Below are positions 8,460 to 16,460 of a stretch of 64,000 nucleotides of DNA, piece after piece (position 1 is the first letter of the stretch; each line of letters opens with the position of its first letter). Location of the stretch: the NCBI RefSeq assembly GCF_947503795.1, contig NZ_CANNEZ010000003.1, forward strand, positions 62,001 through 126,000, read 5' to 3'. Made by a program: the position numbers and the translations under genes. Origin of the DNA: an uncultured Jannaschia sp. GTDB lineage: Bacteria > Pseudomonadota > Alphaproteobacteria > Rhodobacterales > Rhodobacteraceae. Under the pieces are notes generated by a model, which made no database searches, was not told the origin of the DNA, and saw only the letters and a program-made list of their open reading frames with translations.

Positions 8460-9446
8460 TCAGGCCGCGGTTTCGAGCCGGACTTGACCCGCGTGGTGAC
8501 AGGCGACTCGGCCGTCACCGAAGGGCTGGAGCCGGGGCCGCTCGGCCGAGCAGATTTCGGTGGCGAGCGGACAGCGGGGGTGGAAGGCGCAGCCCTTGGG
8601 CGGGTCGATCGGATCGGGGATCTCGCCTTCGGGCGGCGTCACCTCGCGGCCGAAGGCGTCGAGCTTCGGCGCCGCGTCGATCAGCATCGCGGTGTAGGGA
8701 TGCGCCGGACGGGTGAAGAGATCGCCGGGCGCGGCCTCCTCGACCAGCCGCCCGAGATAGAGCACCCCGATCGTGTCGGCCATGTGCCGCACGACGGTCA
8801 GGTCGTGGCTGATGAAGAGGTAGGTCAGGCCGTGCTCGTCCTTGAGGTCGGACATGAGATTCAGGACCTGGGCCTGCACCGAGACGTCCAGCGCCGAGGT
8901 CGGCTCGTCGCAGACGATCAGCTTCGGCTCGGAGGCGAGCGCGCGGGCGACGCAGATCCGCTGCCGCTGGCCGCCCGAGAACTGGTGCGGGTACTTTCCC
9001 GCATCCTCGGCGGCGAGCCCGACCTGCTCCAGAAGCCGCTCGGCCAGCCCGGCCACGTCGCCGCCACGCGAGGCGACCGGCTCGGCGATGATGTCGCGTA
9101 CCCGCCAGCGCGGGTTCAGCGATGCGAACGGGTCCTGGAAGATCATCTGGATGTCGGTCCGGATGCGGTCGATGACCTCCGGATCGCGCTCGGCGAAGAG
9201 GTCGATGCCCTCGATCTCGACATTGCCCTCTGTCGGTCGCAGGAGGCCCACGACCATCTTGCCGATCGTCGATTTGCCCGACCCGCTCTCACCCACCAGC
9301 GCGTAGGTCGTGCGTTCGGGGATGTCGAAGTCGACATCGGACACCGCAGTCAGCATCCGCTTCGGCAGCCGTTCGATCAGGCGGTTCAGCCACGGCTTCG
9401 AGACGTCGAACACGCGGGTCAGGGCGCGCACCTTCACGAGGCTCAT
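8460..9446 (-). CDS. Dipeptide/oligopeptide ABC transporter ATPase (DppF/OppF type)
   Basis: 328-residue ATPase. Walker A GESGSGKST lies at residues 52-60, the signature FSGGQRQR at 156-163 and Walker B LIVCDEP at 176-182. The C-terminal oligopeptide-transporter extension includes GCAFHPRCPLATEIC, whose clustered Cys residues mark the Opp/Dpp family. The N-terminal RVFDVSKPWLNRLIERLPKR segment before the core is normal for the DppF side. It is the last gene of the operon, its ATG overlapping the DppD-like stop as ATGA (9443-9446). Confidence 0.92.
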   Translation of the reverse strand: MSLVKVRALTRVFDVSKPWLNRLIERLPKRMLTAVSDVDFDIPERTTYALVGESGSGKSTIGKMVVGLLRPTEGNVEIEGIDLFAERDPEVIDRIRTDIQMIFQDPFASLNPRWRVRDIIAEPVASRGGDVAGLAERLLEQVGLAAEDAGKYPHQFSGGQRQRICVARALASEPKLIVCDEPTSALDVSVQAQVLNLMSDLKDEHGLTYLFISHDLTVVRHMADTIGVLYLGRLVEEAAPGDLFTRPAHPYTAMLIDAAPKLDAFGREVTPPEGEIPDPIDPPKGCAFHPRCPLATEICSAERPRLQPFGDGRVACHHAGQVRLETAA

Positions 9447-10426
9447 GCCGCATCCTCCGCCGCGTCGATCGGGAACCAGCAGGCGGCGCGCCCGTCGGCC
9501 TCGCCCACCTTCGGGCGCGGATCGTGGCGACAGCGATCCTGCGCGCGCGGGCAGCGGGGCGAGAACGCGCAGCCATCGGGCAGCGCGTTCAGCCGCGGCA
9601 TCGCGCCGGGGATCTGCCGCAGCCGCGCCTGCCCGGCGCTGGCGGCGGGCGTCGAGGCCATCAGGCCGTCGGTATAGGGATGCCGCGGCTGGCCGATGAT
9701 CTGGCTGACGGGGCCGATCTCGGCTAGCCGCCCGGCATACATCACTGCGACGCGGTCGGCCGTCTCGGCGATGACGCCCATATCGTGCGTCACCAGCATC
9801 GCGGCCATGCCCCGCTCGCGGCAGAGACGCTTGAGGAGCGCGGTGATCTGCGCCTGGACCGAGACGTCGAGCGCGGTCGTCGGCTCGTCCGCGACGAGAA
9901 GCGTCGGCTCGGCGCAGAGGGCGAGCGCGATGACGACCCGCTGGCGCATCCCGCCCGAGAACTCGTGCGGGTAGGCGCCCATCCGGTCCTTGGCGGCCGG
10001 GATGCCGACCTCGTCGAGGCCGCGCACCGCGCGGGCCAGCGCTTCGGACGCACTCATGTCGAGATGCCGCAGGATGGTCTCGGTCAACTGCTCGCCCACG
10101 GTCAGGAGCGGATTGAGCGAGGTCAGCGGGTCCTGGAACACCATCCCGATCCGCTTGCCCCGGATGCGCCGCATCTCCGGCAGCGTGAGGTTGTCGATCC
10201 GTTTGCCCTCCAGCAGGACCTGCCCGCCCGAGATATGCGCCGGCGGGTCCAGCAGGCCGATCACCGCGTTGCCGGTCATCGACTTGCCGGCCCCGGATTC
10301 GCCCACCACGCCCAGGATTTCGCCCGCGTCGATCGTCCAGGAGACATCGTCGACCGGGCGCAGCGTGCCATGACGCGTGGGAATATCTACGGTCAGCCCG
10401 TCGAGGGTCAGGACGGGGGTAGTCAT
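9443..10426 (-). CDS. Dipeptide/oligopeptide ABC transporter ATPase (DppD/OppD type)
   Basis: 327-residue ATPase partner. Walker A GESGAGKSM at residues 42-50 ends in Met rather than the usual Thr/Ser, as often seen in DppD. The signature FSGGMRQR lies at 156-163 and Walker B LLVADEP at 176-182. The C-terminal GCAFSPRCPRAQDRC extension is the Opp/Dpp cysteine motif. The start ATG 10424-10426 is chosen because it gives ATGA overlap with the upstream permease stop; the frame further upstream is shadow. It acts with the DppF-like ATPase below the permease pair. Confidence 0.92.
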   Translation of the reverse strand: MTTPVLTLDGLTVDIPTRHGTLRPVDDVSWTIDAGEILGVVGESGAGKSMTGNAVIGLLDPPAHISGGQVLLEGKRIDNLTLPEMRRIRGKRIGMVFQDPLTSLNPLLTVGEQLTETILRHLDMSASEALARAVRGLDEVGIPAAKDRMGAYPHEFSGGMRQRVVIALALCAEPTLLVADEPTTALDVSVQAQITALLKRLCRERGMAAMLVTHDMGVIAETADRVAVMYAGRLAEIGPVSQIIGQPRHPYTDGLMASTPAASAGQARLRQIPGAMPRLNALPDGCAFSPRCPRAQDRCRHDPRPKVGEADGRAACWFPIDAAEDAA

Positions 10427-11412
10427 CGCAGCCTCGGGTTCAGCGCGTCGCGCAGCCAGTCGCCCAGAAGGTTCACCGAGAGCGCCAGTGCCAGAAGGGT
10501 GACGGCGGGGAAGAAGAGGATCCACCACTCGCCGGAGAAGAGGAAGTCCTGGCCGATGCGGATCAAGGTGCCCAGGCTGGGCTGCGTCGGCGGCGCGCCC
10601 ACGCCGAGAAAGCTGAGCGTGGCTTCCGCGATGATGGCCAGCGCCAGCGAGATCGTCGCGATCACGAGGACCGGCGACAGGACGTTGGGCAGGATGTGGC
10701 GGAACATGATCGCACCGGGCTTGCGGCCGATCAGACGCGCGGCCTGCACGTATTCCTTGTTCTTCTCGACCAGCGTGGCACCGCGCACAACGCGGGCGAA
10801 CTGCACCCAGTCCGACAGGCCGATGGCGATGATCAGCACCCAGATCGCCATCTGGTCGCGATGCTCGATCGGGATCAGGCCGCGCGCGATCCCGAAGATC
10901 AGGAGGGCGACGAGGATCGAGGGAAAGGTCAGCTGCACGTCGGCCACGCGCATGATGACGCTGTCGACCCAGCCGCCGACATAGCCTGCCAGAAGGCCGA
11001 GCGCGATCCCGAGGACCATCGCGAAGAGCACCGCCATCGCGCCCACGAAGAGCGAGATGCGCATCCCGTAGAGGATGGTCGAGAACACGTCCCGGCCCTG
11101 GTCGTCGGTCCCGAGCCAGAAGCTCTCGCCGGTGAAGGCATTGTCGGTGCCGGGCGGCGTGAAGCCGTTCATCAGGTTGAGCGAGGCGGGATCGAACGGG
11201 TTCGTCGTCGCGATCAGCGGCGCGAAGATCGCGGAGAGCACGAGGAGCAGCGTCACCAACGCGGCGACCATCGCCACCGGCGAGCGTCCGAAGGAATAGG
11301 CGATGTCGCTGTCGCGGATACTCTTCCAGCGGGAGGGGCGAACCTGCTCGGCGGCCTCCAGTCGGCCCTCGGGCTTGGGGCCTTGCCGGGTGGCGTCGGT
11401 GACGTCGCTCAT
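10423..11412 (-). CDS. Dipeptide/oligopeptide ABC permease (DppC type)
   Basis: 329-residue inner-membrane permease with a long charged cytoplasmic N-terminus (about 45 residues) before the first helix, six hydrophobic segments, and the DppC landmarks FWLGTDDQGRDVFSTILYGMR and EYVQAARLIGRKPGAIMFRHILPN, the latter being the EAA loop that contacts the ATPase. The start ATG 11410-11412 overlaps the DppB-like stop (ATGA). The C-terminus NLLGDWLRDALNPRLR is typical of the family. Confidence 0.93.
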   Translation of the reverse strand: MSDVTDATRQGPKPEGRLEAAEQVRPSRWKSIRDSDIAYSFGRSPVAMVAALVTLLLVLSAIFAPLIATTNPFDPASLNLMNGFTPPGTDNAFTGESFWLGTDDQGRDVFSTILYGMRISLFVGAMAVLFAMVLGIALGLLAGYVGGWVDSVIMRVADVQLTFPSILVALLIFGIARGLIPIEHRDQMAIWVLIIAIGLSDWVQFARVVRGATLVEKNKEYVQAARLIGRKPGAIMFRHILPNVLSPVLVIATISLALAIIAEATLSFLGVGAPPTQPSLGTLIRIGQDFLFSGEWWILFFPAVTLLALALSVNLLGDWLRDALNPRLR

Positions 11413-12386
11413 GCGTGCCTCCCGTCGATGCGGAGGCGCGGATCGACCCAAACGTATAGGATGTCGACCAGAAGGTTGATCATCACGAACATCACCGAGA
11501 TCAGCATCAGGTAGGCGGCCATCACGGGGATGTCGACGAACTGCACCGCGTTGATGAAGAGAAGGCCGACGCCGGGCCATTGGAACACCGTCTCGGTGAT
11601 GATGGCGAAGGCGATGATCGCGCCCAGTTGCAGGCCGGTTACCGTAATGACCGGCACCAGCGTGTTCTTGAGCGCATGGCGGAAATTGACGGACCGGGCC
11701 GAGAGTCCGCGGGCGCGCGCGAAACGGATGTAGTCCTGTCGCAGCACCTCGAGCATCTCGGATCGGACCAGCCGCATGATAAGCGTCATCTGGTAGAGCC
11801 CCAGCGTGATCGACGGCAGGATCAGCGATTTGAGACCGCTTTCCGTCAACAGGCCGGTCGTCCACCAGCCGAGATCGACCACCTCGCCGCGGCCGAAGGT
11901 GGGCAGCCACCTGAGCTGTACGCCGAAGATGTAGATCAGAAGGATGCCGATCAGGAAGGTCGGCAGCGAAACCCCGATCAGCGAGGTCGACATGACGATG
12001 TTCGCCCCCCACCCGTCGCGGCGGATTGCCGTGAAGACGCCCAGCGCGATCCCCAGCCCGATGGCGAGGATGCCCGAGACGGCGGCCAGCTCGAGCGTGG
12101 CGGGCGCGCGTTCGGCGATGATCTCGGCCACGGGGCGGGCCTGCCGGTAGCTGATGCCGAAATCGCCCTGCAGCGCGCGACCGAGGAAGCTCGCGTATTG
12201 CACGAGGAACGGGTCGTTGAGGCCCAGTGCCTCGCGCAGCCGCTCCACGTCCTGCACCGTCCGCTCCTGTCCCAGCAGGCTCTCAATCGGGTCGCCGACG
12301 AAGCGGAACATGGAGAACGCGACCAGACCCACGGCCAGAAGGACGATGAAGGACTGGATCACGCGGCGGATAATGTAGGCGAGCAT
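11409..12386 (-). CDS. Dipeptide/oligopeptide ABC permease (DppB type)
   Basis: 325-residue permease. The N-terminus MLAYIIRRVIQSFIVLLAVG is the standard DppB first helix. The large periplasmic region and the EAA loop DYIRFARARGLSARSVNFRHALKN follow, and the protein ends NLLVDILYVWVDPRLR, the DppB consensus C-terminus. It forms the channel with the DppC-like protein. It is preceded on the minus strand by a 91-nt gap containing a strong hairpin after the binding-protein gene. Confidence 0.93.
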   Translation of the reverse strand: MLAYIIRRVIQSFIVLLAVGLVAFSMFRFVGDPIESLLGQERTVQDVERLREALGLNDPFLVQYASFLGRALQGDFGISYRQARPVAEIIAERAPATLELAAVSGILAIGLGIALGVFTAIRRDGWGANIVMSTSLIGVSLPTFLIGILLIYIFGVQLRWLPTFGRGEVVDLGWWTTGLLTESGLKSLILPSITLGLYQMTLIMRLVRSEMLEVLRQDYIRFARARGLSARSVNFRHALKNTLVPVITVTGLQLGAIIAFAIITETVFQWPGVGLLFINAVQFVDIPVMAAYLMLISVMFVMINLLVDILYVWVDPRLRIDGRHA

Positions 12387-12448
12387 GCAACCGGTGTCGC
12401 GCTCGGGCGGCGGGCGGTCAAGGCCGCATGAACGTCAACCCGGATGGA

Positions 12449-12471
12449 GCGGGGGCCGCGCGGGCCCCCGC
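12449..12471 (-). terminator. Hairpin between peptide-binding protein and permease genes
   Basis: GCGGGGGCC (12449-12457) pairs with GGCCCCCGC (12463-12471) around a 5-nt loop. It begins 7 nt after the stop of the binding-protein gene, within the operon. No T-run follows on the minus strand. A hairpin at this position commonly stabilises the upstream mRNA so that binding protein is made in excess over the permease; that role here is inference. Confidence 0.55.
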
Positions 12472-12477
12472 CCGACG

Positions 12478-14028
12478 TCATTCCGCGACGGTGATCCAGC
12501 GCAGGTTCACGAAGTTGTCGGGCCGTTGCACGACGTCGACGCCATCCGCGACGCCCCAGATCAGGGGCTGGACGTAGAGCGGCACATAAGCCGCCTCGTC
12601 GAGCTGGATCCGCGCCACCTCGTCGAGCATCGCCTGACGCGCGGTGTCGTCGATCTCGGACTGGATCATCGGCAGAAGCTCGTCGATGCGGGCGTTCGAG
12701 AAGCCGCCGAAGTTCCACGACCCGAGCCGGGCCTCCTCGTTCGGGGTCGCCAGAAGGAAGCGGATCGGATGCTCGGCGTCGAAGGTGCCGGGCGACCAGC
12801 CGAGGAGATACATGTCGTGATCCTCCTCGCGCAGCGTGTTCCAGTAATTGGCGACCGGCATCGTCTCGAAGAGCGGCGAGAGGCCGACCTGCGCCAGCAT
12901 CGCGTTGATCGCGGTGCAGACCGCCTCGTCGTTGAGGTAGCGGTCGTTGGTGCATTTCAGCGAGAAGGTGAAGCCGTCGGGATAGCCCGCCTCGGCCAAC
13001 AGGGCGCGGGCGCGCTCGGGGTCGTATTCGGGCCGCTCCAGCCCCTCGGTATAGCCGCGCATCCCGGCGCCCATGAGCTGGGCCACCGGCTCGGCCGAGC
13101 CGCGCATCACGGTCTGAAGGATCGCGGGCACGTTGATCGCGTGCGCCACGGCCTGCCGGACGCGGACATCGGTGAAAGGATTGCCCTCGCCGCCCGCGAT
13201 CAGGGCGTCGGCGTCGTGCGGAAAGCCCAGCATGATGACGCGCGCCTCGATGCCCCGGATCACCTCGACGCCCTCCGCGCTCTCGACGCGCGCCGCGTCC
13301 TGCACCGGAACCGGCTCGATCAGGTCGAGCTCGCCCGAGAGCAGTGCCGCCACCGCGGTGGCCGAGTTCTGCACCGGCTGGAACGTCGCGCGGGTGACGT
13401 TGCCGCGATCGTCGTCCCACCAGCCATCATAGGCCTCGAGAACCGTCCGCAGGCCCGGCTGGCGATCGGCGACCATGTAGGGGCCGGTGCCGTTCGTCGC
13501 CGTGGTGGCGAAGTTGCCCTGCTCGATATTGGGGCGCTCGGCGCCGTTCTCGGCGGCCCATCCGCTGTCGAGCATCATCCAGTTGGCGATGCTGTCGGGA
13601 AAGATCGGGTTCGGCGCGGCGGTCATGATCTCGACCGCGAAGTCGCCGTCGGCGCGCACCTCGGTGACGCCTGCGAACCAGCTCGACGTGTCGGATTGCT
13701 CGGACGACGCCCGCTCGTAGCTGAAGATGACGTCCTCGGCGGTGAAGTCTTGCCCGCCATGGAAGGTGACGCCCTCGCGCAGGGTGAACCGCCAGCCTTC
13801 GCCGTCGCCGATCGGCTCCCACGCGGTGGCGAGCGCAGGTTCGATCGACATGTCGCGGCCGCGCCGGACGAGGCCCTCGTAGACATTGCCCAGAAGGCTG
13901 AAGACGGGGGCGGAATTGCCCGCATTGGGGTCGAGCGTGTTGGGATCGGTGGTCGAAGCGTAGCGCAGCTCGGCGGCACCGGCAGGCAGGGCCGCGGCCA
14001 AAAGCGCGGCGGTCAGGATCGGTTTCAT
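12478..14028 (-). CDS. Peptide ABC transporter substrate-binding protein 1
   Basis: 516-residue periplasmic SBP_bac_5 family protein. The signal peptide is MKPILTAALLAAALPAGA, cut before AELRYAS. The mature protein has the family pattern NTLDPNAGNSAPVFSLLGNVYEGL, then WRFTLREGVTFHGGQDFTAEDVIFSYERA, the hallmark of DppA/OppA-type proteins. Two Cys (KCTND and VCTAI) are in the usual disulfide region. The start ATG 14026-14028 gives the signal peptide; the upstream frame is shadow. It is the first gene of the dpp-like operon and is a paralogue of the protein encoded at 16461-18035. Confidence 0.92.
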   Translation of the reverse strand: MKPILTAALLAAALPAGAAELRYASTTDPNTLDPNAGNSAPVFSLLGNVYEGLVRRGRDMSIEPALATAWEPIGDGEGWRFTLREGVTFHGGQDFTAEDVIFSYERASSEQSDTSSWFAGVTEVRADGDFAVEIMTAAPNPIFPDSIANWMMLDSGWAAENGAERPNIEQGNFATTATNGTGPYMVADRQPGLRTVLEAYDGWWDDDRGNVTRATFQPVQNSATAVAALLSGELDLIEPVPVQDAARVESAEGVEVIRGIEARVIMLGFPHDADALIAGGEGNPFTDVRVRQAVAHAINVPAILQTVMRGSAEPVAQLMGAGMRGYTEGLERPEYDPERARALLAEAGYPDGFTFSLKCTNDRYLNDEAVCTAINAMLAQVGLSPLFETMPVANYWNTLREEDHDMYLLGWSPGTFDAEHPIRFLLATPNEEARLGSWNFGGFSNARIDELLPMIQSEIDDTARQAMLDEVARIQLDEAAYVPLYVQPLIWGVADGVDVVQRPDNFVNLRWITVAE

Positions 14029-14051
14029 CTGGGGTCCCCCGTGGATCATAT

Positions 14052-14078
14052 CACCGGAAGGTGGCACAACCTCCGGTG
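14052..14078. promoter_or_regulatory. Imperfect inverted repeat between divergent SBP1 and ycaQ
   Basis: CACCGGAAGGT (14052-14062) and ACCTCCGGTG (14069-14078) are complementary except for one position, with a 6-nt spacer. It lies in the 97-nt gap between divergent starts at 14028 (minus) and 14126 (plus), where a regulator would be expected to bind. No regulator gene is adjacent, so the assignment as an operator is tentative. Confidence 0.3.
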
Positions 14079-14125
14079 GCGTCAAATCACTTCCCCTCGC
14101 GCGACGGGTTTGCGATGCGTCGGGG

Positions 14126-15319
14126 ATGGCCGCCCTGCCCCGCATCGACAACCGAACCGCGCGCGCGATCTTCCTCGACCGGCACGGGCTGGCCGAGACG
14201 CCGTCGGGTCCGGGCCGCGGCGCAGATCTGCAATCGGTGATCTCGGATCTCGGCTTCGTACAGCTCGACAGCGTGCAGACGGTCGCTCGCGCGCATCACA
14301 TGATCCTGCACGCCCGCCGCCCCGCCTACCGGCCGCGCAACCTGCATGTGCTGCATGACCGCGACCGCGCCGTGTTCGAGCACTGGACCCACGATGCCAG
14401 CATGATCGACATGGCCCATTTCCCGCATTGGCGGCTGAAATTCGCCCGCTACGAGGCGCGATTGGCGGAGCAATGGGCCGCGCGCGGACGGGACGCGGCA
14501 GCGAAGATCGACGACGTCCTGCGACATATTCGCGACGAGGGGCCGTGCTGCTCCGCCGATCTCGCCCCCGAGGAGCCGCGCGCCGCGGGCGGGTGGTGGA
14601 ACTGGCATCCCTCGAAGGTCGCGCTGGAATATCTCTGGCGGACTGGGGCGCTCTCGGTGACGCGGCGGGACGCGTTCCGCAAGGTCTACGACCTGACCGA
14701 GAACGTGATCCCGGCCGAGCGGCTGGCCATGCGACACGACACCGAGGCGACGATCGACTGGGCCTGCGGCGCGGCGCTCGACCGGCTGGGCTTCGCTACG
14801 CATGGCGAACTCGCGGCGTTCTGGGACCTGATCTCGCCCGCGGAGGCGAAGGACTGGGTGGCGGCCGCGCGGGCGCGGGGCGAGGTGGCGGAGGCCGAGA
14901 TCGAATGCGTCGACGGGCGTTGGCGGAAGAGCATCTTGCGACCCGCCCTGCTCGGCGCACCGGTCCCCGAGGTGACGAGCCGCCTCCGCATCCTGTCGCC
15001 CTTCGATCCCGCGCTGAGGGACCGCAAGCGCGCCGAGCGCCTGTTCGGCTTCTCCTACCGGATCGAGATCTTCGTGCCCGAGGCGCAGCGCACCTACGGC
15101 TACTACGTCTTTCCTATCCTCGAGGGCGACCGCCTCGTCGGGCGCATCGACGCCAAGGTCGACCGGGACGCCGACCGACTCCAGGTCCGCGCGGTCTGGC
15201 CCGAGCCGGGCATCCGCTTCGGCACGGGCCGAACCGCGCGGCTCGAAGCGGCGCTGGACCGGACCGCGCGGCTGGTTGGCATACCCGAGGTCAGCTTCGA
15301 GGCGGGGTGGCTGCGGTGA
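14126..15319 (+). CDS. ycaQ: YcaQ/AlkX-type DNA glycosylase (winged-helix DUF1006 family)
   Basis: 397-residue protein of the HTH_42 (formerly DUF1006) family, which removes alkylated bases and unhooks interstrand crosslinks. The catalytic motif of the family is Gln-hydrophobic-Gln/Asp; here VQLDSVQ carries Q46-L-D48, the QxD form typical of YcaQ-like rather than AlkZ-like members. Other landmarks are WNWHPSKVALEYLWRTGAL and RILSPFDPALRDRKRAERLFGFSYRIEIF, which continues into YGYYVFPILEGDRLVGRID. The gene stands alone between two minus-strand groups. The start at 14126 follows CGTCGGGG and gives the normal N-terminus beginning a few residues before the first winged helix. Confidence 0.88.
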   Translation: MAALPRIDNRTARAIFLDRHGLAETPSGPGRGADLQSVISDLGFVQLDSVQTVARAHHMILHARRPAYRPRNLHVLHDRDRAVFEHWTHDASMIDMAHFPHWRLKFARYEARLAEQWAARGRDAAAKIDDVLRHIRDEGPCCSADLAPEEPRAAGGWWNWHPSKVALEYLWRTGALSVTRRDAFRKVYDLTENVIPAERLAMRHDTEATIDWACGAALDRLGFATHGELAAFWDLISPAEAKDWVAAARARGEVAEAEIECVDGRWRKSILRPALLGAPVPEVTSRLRILSPFDPALRDRKRAERLFGFSYRIEIFVPEAQRTYGYYVFPILEGDRLVGRIDAKVDRDADRLQVRAVWPEPGIRFGTGRTARLEAALDRTARLVGIPEVSFEAGWLR

Positions 15320-15455
15320 GGGCGGCGCGGCAAAGGTCGGCTTCGAGCCCAATCTGACCGATGCTGCAAGCTACCTGGATGTCCGCTGTTCTGTGCATCG
15401 ATGTTAATCCGACCGCCTTCATCACACCGATAGAGCCACGCTATAGCGTAAAGTT

Positions 15456-16289
15456 CTATGCGCCTTTAACCGCAATCATTTCGATAGGTGAGATGCGCCC
15501 TGCAGCCAAATTTGCTACCATATTTGGGATTTTTTCTGCGGTTGTCTGCTGCATGAGAACATGTAAACCCAAAGGGGGTGGTCCTCCAGCGGCACTGCTT
15601 GCGGCCTTCATTTTCTTGAAGAAATCCATTGCAAAGTCGTGGCGATTAATTTCCTCAGCGACGACAAATCCGTTATTTTCAAGTATCATTCGATAGTCTT
15701 TGGGCTCTGCAACCCAGCTTGTTTCAGAGGTTGTTGCCCAAGGAACAGGGTAAACAAGCTCTTCTTCATTGTCTTTCATGATATCGTAGATACCAAACTT
15801 TGCACCGGATTTCAGAACACGGGACACCTCAGAAATCAGCATATGCTTGTCTTCGATGTTCATACCGACATGCATCATGAATGCGCCGTCGAAACTTGCA
15901 TCCTCAAAAGGAAGTGAAAGTGCACTACCTTGCTGGAGTTTTACGCTATCCAACAAGCCGACCCAATCGCAAAGTTGCTGCCCAACCTCAACGTATTCAG
16001 ATGTCAGATCAATCCCAGTAATCTTTGCTCCGTAAGTCTTCGCAGCGAAACGCGCTGAACCTCCCAAACCGCAGCCGATATCGAGTATGCTTTGGGACGG
16101 CGATATATTTAACTGGTCCAGAAAATGAATGCTCGCGGCCCGCCCACCAATGTGAAATTCATCTACTGGGCCAAGATCCTCAACACTGGCATTTTCAGGT
16201 TTAATGCCCTGTTTTTCAAGGCCAGCCTGAATCGCGGTTAGCAGGTTTCCATGGCGATAGTGTGTGGAAATTTTCTTATCGTTATTCAT
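15456..16289 (-). CDS. SAM-dependent class I methyltransferase, AT-rich, probably acquired
   Basis: 277-residue methyltransferase. Motif I LDIGCGLGG is at residues 69-77, the acidic end of strand 2 is GIDLT at 92-96 and motif IV region is FDGAFMMHVGMNI. The wording (MMHVGMNIEDK, WATTSETSW) resembles small-molecule N- or C-methyltransferases such as sarcosine/dimethylglycine or sterol-type enzymes, but the acceptor cannot be read. The start ATG 16287-16289 is chosen over an upstream ATG (16331) because MNNDKKISTHYRHGN is the usual N-terminus. Base and codon use is far more A+T-rich than all neighbours, a clear sign of transfer. Confidence 0.8.
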   Translation of the reverse strand: MNNDKKISTHYRHGNLLTAIQAGLEKQGIKPENASVEDLGPVDEFHIGGRAASIHFLDQLNISPSQSILDIGCGLGGSARFAAKTYGAKITGIDLTSEYVEVGQQLCDWVGLLDSVKLQQGSALSLPFEDASFDGAFMMHVGMNIEDKHMLISEVSRVLKSGAKFGIYDIMKDNEEELVYPVPWATTSETSWVAEPKDYRMILENNGFVVAEEINRHDFAMDFFKKMKAASSAAGGPPPLGLHVLMQQTTAEKIPNMVANLAAGRISPIEMIAVKGA

Positions 16290-16413
16290 GACAATCAACT
16301 TTTTCCAATTTGTGAATTTTGACCCTACCACGTTTCACTGAATCGCCTAAGCGGCCATTGGCACAGCCGCAGCGAAGGTCGGAAAAGTCCGCACACCAGA
16401 CAGCCGCGCATAA

Positions 16414-16441
16414 GAAAAAAAGGGGCCCCGGAGGGCCCCTT
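16414..16441 (-). terminator. Intrinsic terminator of the second peptide-binding protein gene
   Basis: On the minus strand, AAGGGGCCC and GGGCCCCTT form a 9-bp stem with a 4-nt loop, followed by an uninterrupted run of Ts (the A-run at 16414-16421 on the plus strand). It starts 20 nt after the stop at 16461. This is a textbook Rho-independent terminator, so the gene at 16461-18035 is not co-transcribed with the methyltransferase. Confidence 0.85.
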
Positions 16442-16460
16442 CGATACTCAGGTCGACTGA

